Part shown: positions 11,534 through 21,799 of the stretch, piece by piece
How the letters are laid out: every line of letters starts with the position of its first letter
Position numbering within the stretch: the stretch's first letter is position 1
Assembly (NCBI RefSeq): GCF_000213805.1
Contig: NC_015556.1
Coordinates: forward strand, 3,301,001-3,365,000
Length of the DNA stretch: 64,000 nt
Reading direction: 5' to 3'
Source: Pseudomonas fulva 12-X
GTDB taxonomy: Bacteria > Pseudomonadota > Gammaproteobacteria > Pseudomonadales > Pseudomonadaceae
The notes under the pieces: generated by a model
Told to the model about the DNA's origin: nothing
Databases searched by the model: none
Seen by the model: the letters and a program-made list of their open reading frames with translations, nothing else
Program-made: the position numbers and the translations under genes

Positions 11534-12958
11534 CTATTTATTGTTCCGTACAACACCCGGCAAATTACCAAGTGCGCTTTCGAGCTGGCTGCTGGTGCCG
11601 TTCAACTGACCCACAAGCGACTCCATGGCATTGAACTGAGCCAAAAGGCGCGTCTGCATGGATGCCACACGACGCTCCAGGTCTTCACGCTGCTTAGTGA
11701 TATCCGAGCGCGTGGCCTCCAACGCTTTTTGACGTTGCTGAATGATGCCACCTGTCTCGGTGTAGCCGACGACTTTGCTATCGAGGCGCTTCATTAGCCC
11801 CTCATCGCCGACGAACAACTTTGCTACCGAATCGAAATTGTCTTTGAGTGCGGTATCGAGCTTAGCGTCATCAATTTTCAGCGTGCCGTCTTTCTGAGTG
11901 GTGATCCCCATGTCAGCCAGGAATTTCAAATCGCCGCCCTGCCCTCCCGGCGATACCAGCTCGTTGCGTACGCTACTCAACAAACCACGTACGGTGGCAT
12001 CCCCTACGAGGCCACCCACAACAGGTGCACCGTCCTCACCAACCTTGGTGACATTAGTGAGCTTGTTGCTAGTAGTGATGAGTGCGTTATAAGCGTCAAC
12101 GAACTTCTTAACACTGGTGGTGACACCGGCAGTGTCCTGCCCCACCTTCAGAGTTAGCGGTTTGTTGGCGTCAGTGACGGCCAGCAGATCGAAGCTGACG
12201 TCAGAAATCGCATCAGTGACTTTGTTAGTAGGGCTTTTGAGGGTGAGCCCATCGATACTAAACGTCGCATCCCTGGCTTGCGTGATGAACCCAGCGCCTC
12301 CCCCTGCAGGCTTGCTGGCATCCATCTCGACGCTACCATCCACATCCAGTGCACTCAACACCCCCTGACCGCTCACACTGATGTCATTACCCTCACCAGT
12401 TTCATTGCTGCTGAGCACCAAACGTGAGTCACCCGTAGAAGGATCCTTGATGATGTTGGCAGTAATACCCTCGTCCTTGAGCTGGGTGTTGATCTGATCA
12501 CGGATGCTGGCAAGATCGGAGTTGGCGGCGATATCGACAGTAAGTGCGGGGCCTTCACCCACCTTAACGCTCAGGCTCGACGCGGAATCAGCTGACTTGA
12601 AATCCTTGTCCACCACCGCAGTGGCCACTTTGCTCGAAGTTGCCAGATTCTTGACTTCAATGCTGTAGGTGCCTGCAGCAGCGGTTTTACCGGCAGTAGC
12701 AGTCAGCGCTTCCTTATTGGATGAATTAGCGGTTCGCTTTTCGAACAGCTCGGGACTGTTAAGGTCCTTCATTGCCGCTTGAAAGGTATTCAGCGCGCCA
12801 TTGAGCTCGCCCAGCGAAGAAAACTTGGTTTCAGTCGATTTGGACAGCCGATCCAGTTGGGCCTGCTTGGGGGCCTTTTCTGCATTGACCATGGCGGTGA
12901 CCAGATCACCGATCGGTAAACCGGAGTTAATACCGGTCGAAATTCCACCAATTGCCAT
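11534..12958 (-). CDS. fliD: flagellar filament cap protein FliD (HAP2)
   Basis: 474-residue exported cap protein that folds flagellin at the filament tip; in P. aeruginosa it also binds mucin. The N-terminus GGISTGINSGLPIGDLVTAMV and the Gln-rich C-terminal coiled coil (about 400-460) form the D0/D1 domains. Residues around 140-190 contain a flagellin hook IN motif (NSDLASIRDQINTQLKDEG). The protein is exported by the type III flagellar apparatus and therefore lacks a cleavable signal. It is the third gene of fliC-flaG-fliD-fliS2. I found no convincing sigma-54 site in the 81-bp gap to flaG. Confidence 0.95.
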   Translation of the reverse strand: MAIGGISTGINSGLPIGDLVTAMVNAEKAPKQAQLDRLSKSTETKFSSLGELNGALNTFQAAMKDLNSPELFEKRTANSSNKEALTATAGKTAAAGTYSIEVKNLATSSKVATAVVDKDFKSADSASSLSVKVGEGPALTVDIAANSDLASIRDQINTQLKDEGITANIIKDPSTGDSRLVLSSNETGEGNDISVSGQGVLSALDVDGSVEMDASKPAGGGAGFITQARDATFSIDGLTLKSPTNKVTDAISDVSFDLLAVTDANKPLTLKVGQDTAGVTTSVKKFVDAYNALITTSNKLTNVTKVGEDGAPVVGGLVGDATVRGLLSSVRNELVSPGGQGGDLKFLADMGITTQKDGTLKIDDAKLDTALKDNFDSVAKLFVGDEGLMKRLDSKVVGYTETGGIIQQRQKALEATRSDITKQREDLERRVASMQTRLLAQFNAMESLVGQLNGTSSQLESALGNLPGVVRNNK

Positions 12959-13039
12959 TTCGCTTACCTCGTCAATCAGTTGACGTTTATTTGCCTACAA
13001 GGCATGAACTAGCTAGGCAATCAAGAAATATGCCAGCGG

Positions 13040-13411
13040 CTATGCCTCTGCCTTGAACAACAAACTACGAACTTCTTCGAGACTTTCTGCAAGGCGTAGT
13101 GCCTCTTCTGAAGGCAGCTGGCGAATAACCTCGCCCGAGGTGGTATCAGTGACCTTGACCACCACACGACCAGAAGAATCATCCAGGCTGAAATTCAAGT
13201 CACGCCGGATGCTCTGCACAAAGCTCTGAATCGAACTGACCGCCTGCTCAACCGGCTCGCTCGATTGCTTGCGCTCGGCACTAGCATCATCCAATGCAGG
13301 CCGCATCTCACGCTCACTGACTACTGGCTGCTGAGCAGCCAAGGGCAATACTGGAGCAGCCCCCGTACGACTCTGGCTGGTCAACTGGGTATTACTTATT
13401 CCGATATCCAT
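13040..13411 (-). CDS. flaG: FlaG family flagellar protein
   Basis: 123-residue FlaG protein. The conserved C-terminal domain reads LNFSLDDSSGRVVVKVTDTT then EVIRQLPSEEALRLAE, the FlaG hallmark, at about 68-110. The N-terminal half is Gln/Ala-rich and disordered. FlaG affects filament length in several bacteria, but its exact function is not settled. It sits between the fliC terminator and fliD, as in other Pseudomonas. Confidence 0.93.
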   Translation of the reverse strand: MDIGISNTQLTSQSRTGAAPVLPLAAQQPVVSEREMRPALDDASAERKQSSEPVEQAVSSIQSFVQSIRRDLNFSLDDSSGRVVVKVTDTTSGEVIRQLPSEEALRLAESLEEVRSLLFKAEA

Positions 13412-13435
13412 TTCCTTATACCTCGCAAGGCAAAA

Positions 13436-13464
13436 CGGGGAGAAGCGCTATGCACTTCCCCCCG
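13436..13464 (-). terminator. terminator of fliC
   Basis: CGGGG-AGAAGCGC pairs with GCACTTCCCCCCG around TAT, with two mismatches, and is followed on the minus strand by GTTTTG. It lies 28 nt after the fliC stop and separates the highly expressed flagellin gene from flaG. Confidence 0.7.
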
Positions 13465-13492
13465 CAGTCTAAAGCAGACTAACCAATTCAGC

Positions 13493-14689
13493 TTACTGCA
13501 GGAGGCTGAGCACCGCCTGCGGCAACTGGTTGGCCTGAGACAGGATCGCGGTACCGGCCTGCTGCAGGATCTGATTCTTGGTCAGGTTGGCAGTTTCAGC
13601 AGCGAAGTCGGTATCTTGAATGCGACCTTTAGCAGCCGAAACGTTCTCGCTGATGTTCTGCAGGTTGGCGATGGTGTTGTCGAAGCGGTTCTGGACTGCA
13701 CCGAGGTCGGCACGCTGCGAGTCGATTTGCTTGATCGCGTCGTCGATAACCAACACGGCAGCCTGGGCACCGACTGCATCACTAATGTCGATGTCCTTCA
13801 CTGTGTTAGCCGTTACAAGATCAGCGTCCGCGTCGACCTCAACCGCATCCGGGAATGTAACACCCGCGACACCGCCAGTTGCTGCTGCAGCCACCTCGAA
13901 TGATTTGACGGCAGGAGCGTCACCGTCCTTGTTGGTTTTGGTCACCATCTGCCATGCACCGGCCGAATCTTTCTGCACGCTAACCCCGACGTTGGCATCG
14001 TTCACTGCGGCGGCGATCTTGGCATCGATAGCATCGGCATCGTCACCCTTCTTGATATCGAAATCTACGGTAACCGTACTGTCATCATCAAGTGTGATAG
14101 TGGCGGTGGCCTTGCCGGCAGCAAATGTGTCAGGATCAACTTCACTGCCGAGAGTGGCAGCAGTCTTGTAATAAGACCCTGTGAGCGAATCAGCACTCAT
14201 TTTGTCGATACCGACACTGATCAGTTCGTTCGCCGCAGAACCTACTTGAAAACTTGCAGTACCGAACGAACCGTCCAGCAGCTTACGACCACCGAAGGTG
14301 GTGGTGTTGCTGATACGATCCAGCTCTTTCTTCAGCTGGCCAACTTCCGAGTTCAGTGCATCACGCTCGGAGTCGCTGTTGGAGCCGTTGGCCGACTGCA
14401 GGGAGAGATCACGCATACGCTGCAGAATGTTGGTGGACTGCTGCAGTGCACCTTCAGCGGTCTGCGCCAGAGAAATACCGTCGTTGGCGTTCTTTACCGC
14501 AACACCCAGACCATTGACCTGGCTGGTCAGACGGTTGGCGATCTGCAGGCCGGCGGCGTCATCCTTGGCGGAATTGATGCGCGAGCCGGTGGACAGACGC
14601 TGCAGGGAAGTTTGCAGCGAGTTGGACGAGCTGTTCAGGTTGCGCTGAGTGTTCAGGGAAGCAACGTTGGTGTTGACGGTAAGAGCCAT
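13493..14689 (-). CDS. fliC: flagellin
   Basis: 398-residue filament subunit, exported by the flagellar type III apparatus. The start at 14689 ([15 protein letters not shown]) has GGAGG 9 nt ahead; an upstream ATG at 14782 is not used. The D0/D1 N-terminus (about 1-170) and C-terminus (about 315-398, ending [11 protein letters not shown]) are strongly conserved. The central 145 residues are acidic, Ala/Asp/Thr-rich and poorly conserved, and they include a hook IN motif ([17 protein letters not shown]). There is one flagellin gene in the window. A sigma-28 promoter lies about 100 bp upstream, and no glycosylation genes are next to it. Confidence 0.97.
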   Translation of the reverse strand: MALTVNTNVASLNTQRNLNSSSNSLQTSLQRLSTGSRINSAKDDAAGLQIANRLTSQVNGLGVAVKNANDGISLAQTAEGALQQSTNILQRMRDLSLQSANGSNSDSERDALNSEVGQLKKELDRISNTTTFGGRKLLDGSFGTASFQVGSAANELISVGIDKMSADSLTGSYYKTAATLGSEVDPDTFAAGKATATITLDDDSTVTVDFDIKKGDDADAIDAKIAAAVNDANVGVSVQKDSAGAWQMVTKTNKDGDAPAVKSFEVAAAATGGVAGVTFPDAVEVDADADLVTANTVKDIDISDAVGAQAAVLVIDDAIKQIDSQRADLGAVQNRFDNTIANLQNISENVSAAKGRIQDTDFAAETANLTKNQILQQAGTAILSQANQLPQAVLSLLQ

Positions 14690-14791
14690 GATGATGTGCC
14701 TCCAAAGGCGGGTACTAATTGGTAGCCGGGTGGTGCGAGCGCTTGGGCCATCGCCTTGCTCAGGCACCCAGTTACTTCGCATTCGTAATCT

Positions 14792-14818
14792 TTATCGGCG
14801 TATGGGGCGGAAGCTTTA
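14792..14818 (-). promoter_or_regulatory. sigma-28 (FliA) promoter of fliC
   Basis: On the minus strand TAAA (14818-14815), a 15-nt spacer and GCCGATAA (14799-14792) give a perfect match to the FliA consensus. Transcription should start around 14785, giving a leader of about 95 nt. Confidence 0.92.
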
Positions 14819-15229
14819 GGGCACTGGTGAAACTTTTTTGCAAGCCCTTTCAGCATCACGTAACGCCTGCAAGCAAAGGTAGCGCGCCGCCGTTGCTTGC
14901 CTGAATGGGTATCGACCGAGGTGGCGTTTTCTGTAGAGTTATCACCCATCGGCAGAGTAGCGGGCACTTGGGGCGCGTGCTTCCACCGCTACCGCGGTGC
15001 GGCAGCCTCTGCTTCGCGGCGAGGCGCCGCTCCTACACAATTTTGACGTGCCCCAGCACCGTCGGTTGGACCGGGGCGCGTATCCTAGCGAAGCGTAATC
15101 CGACACCCAGGCCGCAATTACTGGCACATTACGCTGCTCTATGGGCATGGGGCGCTGCTGTGCCGGGAACGTGCGACGTATTACGCCTGCGGCTAATATG
15201 CCCTACAACAGCCATGCTCGCGCTCGGGC
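14819..15229. repeat. fliC-flgL intergenic region with REP element
   Basis: About 410 bp without a supported gene. Positions 15007-15042 hold a Pseudomonas REP-type palindrome; on the minus strand it reads GTAGGAGCGGCGCCTCGC followed by GCGAAGCAGAGG. Shorter GCGTAATCCG and TTACGC repeats follow at 15097-15200. Small open frames here show no conserved features or ribosome-binding sites. Confidence 0.65.
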
Positions 15230-16483
15230 TTACAGTTTATTGAACAGGTTCAAGCTACTGATCTTCACGTAGCTCTGCTGCGCGGCTTCCAGGATTAGTG
15301 TCTGGAATGAAAGCCGCGACAGCGCTTCCGGGTAATCCAATTCACGTAACTCGGCCTGTACAGACTGATTGACCAGCGATACATCTTCGTTATCGGTCCG
15401 GGTGCTTTCGATGATATTTAGGCGTGCACCGATTTCACCACGTGTGCTGTCGACCACTACGCTGGCGTTGGACAAATTAGTCATCGCCTGAGCAACGGCA
15501 TCGCGCACTTTCAAGTTGCCTTCGGGCGTCGCAGGCTCTTCGAGCACTTTGCGCAGTGAAGCGATTGTGTCGAGCGGTCCTTGCTTCTGCTTGGCCGGAT
15601 CGGCAGTAACCTGAATTTGCTCGCCGCCAATCGGCGTGCCGTCCATGTTAATCACCACGCCACGAAATACCAGCTTGTCGGTGGTGTCAGGATTTTCATC
15701 CATGGAACCGCCGCCCAGGTTATCACCCGTTTCAGCATCATAGATCGTGTAGCTCTTGGGATCGGTTTCATCAAAAACGAGGTTAATTCCCTGTGCAGGA
15801 AATGCTGGTGTACCCGAAAACGCCACTTCATCCTGCACCAAGGGCGTAGACACTCTCAGTGTGGAGCCCGCGGGTAGGGTGTAAGGCAAAGGCGGGGCGG
15901 CAGCAACGAGTCGCCCAGCATTGGTGACGTTCTGAAAGACCTTCTTGCCATTATCACTAATGGCTACATTCAGCGAACTGGCGATTTCCAACTTGCGTTG
16001 GCCTTCGTCCCCCTGATAGCTGTAAGTGCCGTCAGCGTTCCGCACGAAAGGCTCGGATTTGCCCTGGAAGCCGGAGAAGAGGTATTCGCCGCGAGCGTTC
16101 TTGGTGTTCATCAGGCCCAGCAGCTCGTCCTCACGCTCACGCAGTTCAGCCGCGATGGACTGGCGATCCTCAGCACTAAGCGAGCCGTTACCCGCACGCA
16201 CGGCGAGTTCCTGTACACGCAAAAGCACAGTATTAACCGAATTAAGTGTGACCTCTTCCTGGTTGAGGCTATTTTGCGCCGCGGTCAGGTTCTCTTTGTA
16301 TTGGCCCAGCACATTCTGCTGCTGCTCGAGCTGCAGCAAACGCACCGACGCCACCGGATCATCGGCAGGCGTGAGGATACGATTGCCGGTGCTGATCTGT
16401 TCCTGGGTGCGAATGGCATTGGCGTAGTTGCGCTGCAGGCCTTGAACGCCGTTGTTGAACGCCTGGAGAGTGGAAATGCGCAT
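15230..16483 (-). CDS. flgL: flagellar hook-filament junction protein FlgL (HAP3)
   Basis: 417-residue junction protein between FlgK and the filament. The flagellin-like N-terminus (MRISTLQAFNNGVQGLQRNY, with SVRLLQLEQQQ near 50) and C-terminus (FQTLILEAAQQSYVKISSLNLFNKL) are intact, with a variable middle domain. It is the last gene of the flgFGHIJKL operon, 151 bp after flgK. The length is at the long end for the family because of the middle insertion (about 170-330). Confidence 0.96.
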   Translation of the reverse strand: MRISTLQAFNNGVQGLQRNYANAIRTQEQISTGNRILTPADDPVASVRLLQLEQQQNVLGQYKENLTAAQNSLNQEEVTLNSVNTVLLRVQELAVRAGNGSLSAEDRQSIAAELREREDELLGLMNTKNARGEYLFSGFQGKSEPFVRNADGTYSYQGDEGQRKLEIASSLNVAISDNGKKVFQNVTNAGRLVAAAPPLPYTLPAGSTLRVSTPLVQDEVAFSGTPAFPAQGINLVFDETDPKSYTIYDAETGDNLGGGSMDENPDTTDKLVFRGVVINMDGTPIGGEQIQVTADPAKQKQGPLDTIASLRKVLEEPATPEGNLKVRDAVAQAMTNLSNASVVVDSTRGEIGARLNIIESTRTDNEDVSLVNQSVQAELRELDYPEALSRLSFQTLILEAAQQSYVKISSLNLFNKL

Positions 16484-16634
16484 AACTGCCTCGTCTTCTC
16501 TAGCGGTACCTGGCGTTTACCAGAGCCGCACCCGTCTTGGGATTTGCTCCCTGCCTGGCCTTTGCCAGGCAGGGGCTGGAAATCGTTTATTTGCAACCGG
16601 TAGCGGCAACCATAATGAGCCAAGCCAGAGGCTA

Positions 16635-18674
16635 CTACCTGAACGCTCCGATCAGGGTATCGAACAACGAGCGCGCAACTTGAATCACCTGGGCCGACGC
16701 GTTGTAGTACTGCTCGAACTTGATCAGGTTGGCGGCCTCTTCATCCAGGTTGACCGCCGAGAGCGAATCGCGGTTGTCCTGCGCCTGCTTGAGAATAGCA
16801 CCGGTCGCCTCGTCATCCTGCCTTGCCTGGGCGGTCAGGGTGCCGACCCGTTCGATCAGGTCGCCGTAGCTGTCGGTAAAGCTGGAGCCGGTGCTGATAC
16901 CACTGACGCTGGGGTCCACACCGACGACCTGCTTGCTCTGCAGCCCCACCAGGGCCAAAGCGTTACGGTTGTCTGATACCCCGTTGAGGTTGAAAGCGAT
17001 ATCGAAACGATCACCATTTTCCGGACGCCCACTGACGCTCATGTTGACGCTGGTGCCATCTGCCAGGGTCAGTTGATAGTTGTTCTGTTGGCCGGGCTCG
17101 AACAGCGGAGTGGGCGCTGGCGTGATCGGCTGCCCTTTGTTGTCCACGCGTGTAAGCGTCGCCCCGGCGGGCAGGCCGGTGAACTCGCCGCCTGCCGAAT
17201 CGTAGGTCAGGGTGATCGGCGGAAAAGCAGCCTGCAGCGCTGCCGGGTCGATATTGCTGCCGTTAAATTGCAGTGTCGGCTGGCTGATCGTGCCATTGCC
17301 GCGGTTCTGCAGGTTGGCCTCGGCGCGTATTGGCGCGGCGAAGGCCAGTTGGTCGGCCTGATCCAGCACGGTGGTCATCGTCGAGGCGCCGATGCGGGTC
17401 GGTTGCAGCACGAACGAGTCGCCGGCAGCCGGAGCTGGCGTGCCTGCCACCACCTGAAAACCTTGGTCACGCCCTGCGCTGTCCTGAAAACTCAGGGTGC
17501 CGGCCGGGTTCTCGGTCACGGTCATCGTCTGATTATCGCTCAGCCGACGCGCCGAGTAGTTGGTCCCGTCGAACTCCAGCCGGTAATCACTGGTGGTCAG
17601 TACGGAACTGTTGGTGATATTCAGCAGGGGTGATGCGTTACTGCTGTTGGTCGATGACGGCAGCACCCGCAAGCGCGCCACCGAGGCCTCGTTGTAGTCA
17701 CCGAAAAGCGCCGCACCTACCTGCCCTTTCAGATCCAGGCCCTGCCCCAGCTGGCTGTTGACCTGGTCGTTGATCGATAACGCCAGGCGCCCCAGCGAGT
17801 TGAAGGTCTTGTCCAGCACCTCTTCGCGATAACGCAGGATGCCGCCCAGCTCGCCGCCCGTTACCTGGGTGGTGATGGTTTGCCGGGAGGCACCGACGAT
17901 GAACTGGATCTCGGAGCGGTTCGGATCATTGGCCCCTGGCACCACCTCCAGGCGCGCGGCATTGTTGCCAACTACCAGTGGCTGGCCGGAACCGATGAAG
18001 ACGTTCTGCGTGCCGTCGTTCTGCGCCACGACATTGACGCCCACGAACGTCGACAGCTGACGCAGCGCCTCCTCACGCGCATCCAGCAGGTCGTTGGGCT
18101 GAGCGCCATTGGACTGGGCAATCGCGATGGACTGGTTGAGGCTGGCGATGGAACTGGAAAGCCGGTTGATCTGCTCGGTGACGGCGCCCATCTGTTTGTT
18201 GGCGAAGCTGTTCTGCTCGTTCAGCCGGTCGTAGACTGTATTGAAGCGACGGCTCAGGCCTTCGGCCTCGGAAAGCACCAACTGCCGGGCAGGCAGGTTG
18301 GACGGATCCTCGGCGGCCGTCTGCAGCGCGGAGAAGAATTTCTGCAACGACGGGGTAACGCCCGTGGTCGTGCCAGCCAGCAGCGAATCGAGCTGGTCGA
18401 TCTGGCTCTTGTAGGCCTTCACATCGCTGCTCAGCGCAGTGCTGCTACGCAGCTGGGTGGTAAGAAATTCACTGTAGCTGCGGCGAATGTCCACCAGCGA
18501 GGTGCCGCTGCCGATATAGCCGGCGCCACTGAACTGCGGCGTTTGCGTGGCCTGGATGGTGTCCTGGCGCGAGTAACCCGGCGTGTTGATATTGGTGATG
18601 TTATGGCCGGTAACCGACAGCGAGGTCTTGTTCGCCGCCAGGCCCGACAGGCCAATGCTCAGTAAGTCAGCCAT
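16635..18674 (-). CDS. flgK: flagellar hook-associated protein FlgK (HAP1)
   Basis: 679-residue junction protein capping the hook. The N-terminus LLSIGLSGLAANKTSLSVTG with NINTPGYSRQ is the rod/hook/HAP signature, and the C-terminus NLIKFEQYYNASAQVIQVA is the HAP D0 helix. The central region (about 330-590) is a long beta-rich insertion, giving a larger protein than the 547-residue enteric FlgK but usual for Pseudomonas. It starts 6 bp downstream of flgJ. It is exported without a signal peptide. Confidence 0.97.
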   Translation of the reverse strand: MADLLSIGLSGLAANKTSLSVTGHNITNINTPGYSRQDTIQATQTPQFSGAGYIGSGTSLVDIRRSYSEFLTTQLRSSTALSSDVKAYKSQIDQLDSLLAGTTTGVTPSLQKFFSALQTAAEDPSNLPARQLVLSEAEGLSRRFNTVYDRLNEQNSFANKQMGAVTEQINRLSSSIASLNQSIAIAQSNGAQPNDLLDAREEALRQLSTFVGVNVVAQNDGTQNVFIGSGQPLVVGNNAARLEVVPGANDPNRSEIQFIVGASRQTITTQVTGGELGGILRYREEVLDKTFNSLGRLALSINDQVNSQLGQGLDLKGQVGAALFGDYNEASVARLRVLPSSTNSSNASPLLNITNSSVLTTSDYRLEFDGTNYSARRLSDNQTMTVTENPAGTLSFQDSAGRDQGFQVVAGTPAPAAGDSFVLQPTRIGASTMTTVLDQADQLAFAAPIRAEANLQNRGNGTISQPTLQFNGSNIDPAALQAAFPPITLTYDSAGGEFTGLPAGATLTRVDNKGQPITPAPTPLFEPGQQNNYQLTLADGTSVNMSVSGRPENGDRFDIAFNLNGVSDNRNALALVGLQSKQVVGVDPSVSGISTGSSFTDSYGDLIERVGTLTAQARQDDEATGAILKQAQDNRDSLSAVNLDEEAANLIKFEQYYNASAQVIQVARSLFDTLIGAFR

Positions 18675-18680
18675 GCTTCA

Positions 18681-19904
18681 TCATCCCTTGTTCGAGGGCG
18701 CGCCGTTGGCGGCGATCATCTGGTAGGTCGACAGCTTGCGGGCGATCTGCGACACCTTGCGGGCGTACTGCGGATCGGTGGCATAGCCGGCTTTCTGCAG
18801 TTCACGGGCGAACTGCTCGGGGTTGGCGGTGAAGCTCAGTGCCTTTTCGTAGCGCCCGTTGCTCTGCAGGAAGCTCACGTAATCCTCGAAACTGTGGGCG
18901 AAGGATTCGTAGGAGCGAAACGAGGCGGCTTCCTTCACCGGCTTGCCGTTCTGGTACTCGGTGGTCATCACCCGGGCGGAATCACCGCCCCAGGTGTTGT
19001 GGGTCTTGATGCCGAACAGGTTGTAGCTGCTGCTGCCATCGCTCTGTTTGATGATCGACTTGCCCCAGCCGGTTTCCAGCGCCGCCTGGGCGACCAGGTA
19101 GGTCGGATCGACGCCCAGCTTGGCTGCGGCCTTCTCGGCCATCGGCAGCATGGTTTCCATGAATTCCTTGGCCGACTTGAACGTCGTGCGGCTGGCGATT
19201 TCCTCGCTGCCGTTGATATTCAGGCGACGCTCGGCCGGCGCGGCGTAGGCCTTGGCGGGCAGCCAGTCACCTTTTGCCAGGGGCTTGCCGACCGCGTCGC
19301 CGGCTGGCGTATTGGCTGCGGTGGTCGCTGTTGGCGAATCGGCGCCCGGCACGATGCTGGCCTGGATGCGCTGGGCGAGCTTGCCCGGCAACGAAAGGCG
19401 TCGCTGGTTGATCAACGTCATGTCGTTACGCTCGGGATCGACCGCGGCAGTGATCTTCTCGACGCGCGCAGGCGCCCCATCGGCAGCCGCTTCGTTACGC
19501 GCCAGCGGCTTGCTCGGTGCAGCCGGCACGGGAGCGTCGACCTGGGCGAACGGATTAGGCCGCTCACTCGGATTTTTCATCTTCGACATCTGCCTGGCCA
19601 TCACGTCGGCCAGACCGATGCCGTTCTTGTTACCAGCCATGGTCACCGACAGCTGCTGGTCATACATGTCCTGGTAGGTCTTGGCCTCGTTGCTGTTCAT
19701 GAAGTTGCCTTCAGCGAACACCTCGTTGGCCGAGCGCATGGTCTTGAGCATTTCATTGAGGAACAGCGACTCGAACTCCTTCGCGACCTTGCGAATGTTC
19801 TCCTCACTATCGCCACCGACCTTGAACTGGTTGAGGCGATTGAGATCGGTGTAAGCACCGCTGTCTACGGTGCTGGTGCCGGCGGCCGAGAGTCGAGTAT
19901 CCAT
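18681..19904 (-). CDS. flgJ: rod-binding and peptidoglycan hydrolase FlgJ
   Basis: 407-residue bifunctional periplasmic protein. Residues about 30-115 form the rod-cap domain (KVAKEFESLFLNEMLKTMRSAN, DMYDQQLS). A Pro/Ala-rich linker follows. Residues about 240-400 form the glucosaminidase domain, with the catalytic Glu near 277 in VAQAALETGWGKS and a YNLFGIK motif. It locally opens the peptidoglycan so that the rod can pass. It lies between flgI (12 bp) and flgK (6 bp). Confidence 0.96.
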   Translation of the reverse strand: MDTRLSAAGTSTVDSGAYTDLNRLNQFKVGGDSEENIRKVAKEFESLFLNEMLKTMRSANEVFAEGNFMNSNEAKTYQDMYDQQLSVTMAGNKNGIGLADVMARQMSKMKNPSERPNPFAQVDAPVPAAPSKPLARNEAAADGAPARVEKITAAVDPERNDMTLINQRRLSLPGKLAQRIQASIVPGADSPTATTAANTPAGDAVGKPLAKGDWLPAKAYAAPAERRLNINGSEEIASRTTFKSAKEFMETMLPMAEKAAAKLGVDPTYLVAQAALETGWGKSIIKQSDGSSSYNLFGIKTHNTWGGDSARVMTTEYQNGKPVKEAASFRSYESFAHSFEDYVSFLQSNGRYEKALSFTANPEQFARELQKAGYATDPQYARKVSQIARKLSTYQMIAANGAPSNKG

Positions 19905-19916
19905 GTCGCGTGTCCT

Positions 19917-21020
19917 TTAAATCACGATCAGGTCGGCCTGCAGTGCGCCGGCTTGCTTGAGCGCCTCCAGGATGGCCATCAGGTCGGAAGGCGCAGCGCC
20001 CACCTGGTTCACCGCCCGCACGATCTCGTCGAGGGTTGTGCCGGGGCCGAACTTGAACATCGGTTTCTTTTCTTCGTCGGCGCCGACGCGCGAGCGCGGC
20101 ACCACCGCGGTTTCGCCGCCGGACAGCGCGCCCGGCTGGCTGACGATCGGGTCTTCGGTGATGGTCACCGTCAGGCTGCCGTGGGTGACGGCCGCCGGCT
20201 GCACGCGCACGTTCTGGCCGATGACGATGGTGCCGGTGCGCGAGTTGATGATGACCTTGGCAACCGCCTGGCCGACATCCACTTCCATGTTTTCCAGAAT
20301 CGACAGGTAGTCGACGCGCTGGCTCGGATCGAGCGGCGCACTGACGCGAACCGAGCCACCATCCAGCGCCTGGGCGACGCCTGGGCCAAGCAGTTCGTTG
20401 ATGTGATCGACGATGTTCTTGGCGGTGGTGAAATCCGGGCGATTGAGGTTCAGCGTCAAGGTGTTGCCCTGATCGAAGCCGCTCGGTACCGGACGCTCGA
20501 CGGTAGCGCCACCTGGGATGCGACCGGCCGACGGAACGTTGACGGTGATACGCGAACCATCGGCACCGCTGGCATCGAAGCCGCCAACCACCAGGTTGCC
20601 CTGAGCGATTGCGTAGGTGTTGCCGTCGATACCCTTGAGCGGCGTCATCAGCAGGCTGCCGCCGCGCAGGCTCTTGGCGTTACCGATCGAGGAGATGGTC
20701 ACGTCGATGGTCTGGCCGGGCTTGGCGAACGGAGGCAGATCGGCATGGATGGACACCGCCGCGACGTTCTTGAGCTGCACGTTGCCGCCCTCCGGCACCT
20801 TGATGCCGAACTGCGCCATCATGTTGTTGAACGTCTGCACGGTGAACGGGGTCTGGGTGGTCTGGTCGCCGCTGCCGTTGAGGCCGACGACCAGGCCGTA
20901 GCCGATCAACTGGTTGGTCCGCACGCCCTGGATGCTGGCCAGATCCTTCAACCGCTCGGCTTGAGCGGTCGAGGCCAGAAGCAGCACAGCAACGGTGATG
21001 ATCCACTTACGCATGATCAT
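19917..21020 (-). CDS. flgI: flagellar P-ring protein FlgI
   Basis: 367-residue periplasmic P-ring subunit. The Sec signal peptide [16 protein letters not shown] is cleaved before [13 protein letters not shown], the first conserved motif. [19 protein letters not shown] follows, as in all FlgI. Two ATGs (21020 and 21014) are possible; GAGG lies 4 and 10 nt ahead respectively, so 21014 is at least as likely. FlgA, encoded divergently at 28798, is the P-ring assembly chaperone for this protein. Confidence 0.96.
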   Translation of the reverse strand: MIMRKWIITVAVLLLASTAQAERLKDLASIQGVRTNQLIGYGLVVGLNGSGDQTTQTPFTVQTFNNMMAQFGIKVPEGGNVQLKNVAAVSIHADLPPFAKPGQTIDVTISSIGNAKSLRGGSLLMTPLKGIDGNTYAIAQGNLVVGGFDASGADGSRITVNVPSAGRIPGGATVERPVPSGFDQGNTLTLNLNRPDFTTAKNIVDHINELLGPGVAQALDGGSVRVSAPLDPSQRVDYLSILENMEVDVGQAVAKVIINSRTGTIVIGQNVRVQPAAVTHGSLTVTITEDPIVSQPGALSGGETAVVPRSRVGADEEKKPMFKFGPGTTLDEIVRAVNQVGAAPSDLMAILEALKQAGALQADLIVI

Positions 21021-21025
21021 TGACC

Positions 21026-21739
21026 TCAGAACGGAAACAGCGGGCTGGCGAAGAAGCGATCCAGCCAGCCCGGCTGGCTGGCATCGGCAAAGGCGCCAGT
21101 GCCGGAATAGGTGATGCGCGCATCGGCAATGCGGGTCGAAGCCACGGTGTTGTCGCGTGCCACGTCGTCGGAGCGAACCAGGCCGGCGATGCGTACCAGT
21201 TCGTCACCGGTGTTGAGCGTCATCCACTTTTCGCCGCGTACTACCAGCAGGCCATTGGGCAGCACTTCTGCCACGGTCACGGTGATCGAGCCGGTCAGGC
21301 TGTTGCTCTGCCCCGCCTGACCAGAACCATCAGTACTGCGCTGGGCCCCGTACTGAGCGCTCAGCCCCAGGTTTTCGGCCTTCAGCGGATTGAGGCTGGT
21401 GCTGGGGTTATCGATCGATACATCGCCACCAAACAGCGAGGTCAGGCCGATATTGGCATTACTGTTCTTGGCGATCTTCGACGTGGCGTTCTTACTGGCT
21501 TGAGTCCGCTCGTTGAGGGTGATAGTGATCACGTCGCCCACACGAAACGCCTTGCGATCGCCGTACAGGTTGTTTTCGAACCCGGACTGGAAGATCGAGC
21601 CATTGTTCTGCGCGGCCGGCAGTGGGGTGCGTGGCAGCACGGGTGCGTAGTAAGGATCGTTCGGCCGGGCGGCAGGCGCCACACAGCCACTCAGCACTAC
21701 GCTGCCGAGAATCGAGAACACACACACCAAGCGGTTCAT
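21026..21739 (-). CDS. flgH: flagellar L-ring lipoprotein FlgH
   Basis: 237-residue outer-membrane lipoprotein forming the L-ring. The lipobox LSGC lies at residues 15-18 after a short hydrophobic stretch. Conserved motifs [16 protein letters not shown] and [11 protein letters not shown] are present. The ATG at 21739 has GAGGT 8 nt ahead; a GTG 6 nt earlier is in frame but less likely. It lies 5 bp before flgI. Confidence 0.96.
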   Translation of the reverse strand: MNRLVCVFSILGSVVLSGCVAPAARPNDPYYAPVLPRTPLPAAQNNGSIFQSGFENNLYGDRKAFRVGDVITITLNERTQASKNATSKIAKNSNANIGLTSLFGGDVSIDNPSTSLNPLKAENLGLSAQYGAQRSTDGSGQAGQSNSLTGSITVTVAEVLPNGLLVVRGEKWMTLNTGDELVRIAGLVRSDDVARDNTVASTRIADARITYSGTGAFADASQPGWLDRFFASPLFPF

Positions 21740-21799
21740 AACCACTACCTCACAGCGTTCGGGCGTATCAAGGGGTGAGCGAATGCCTACCCCGGGGTC

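Noticed and set aside
14653..14967. 104-codon minus-strand frame over the fliC promoter
   Set aside because: It covers the sigma-28 promoter and the fliC start in another frame; no conserved features.
18894..21023. 709-codon plus-strand frame opposite flgJ and flgI
   Set aside because: Shadow of well-supported flagellar genes in GC-rich DNA; no recognisable motifs.
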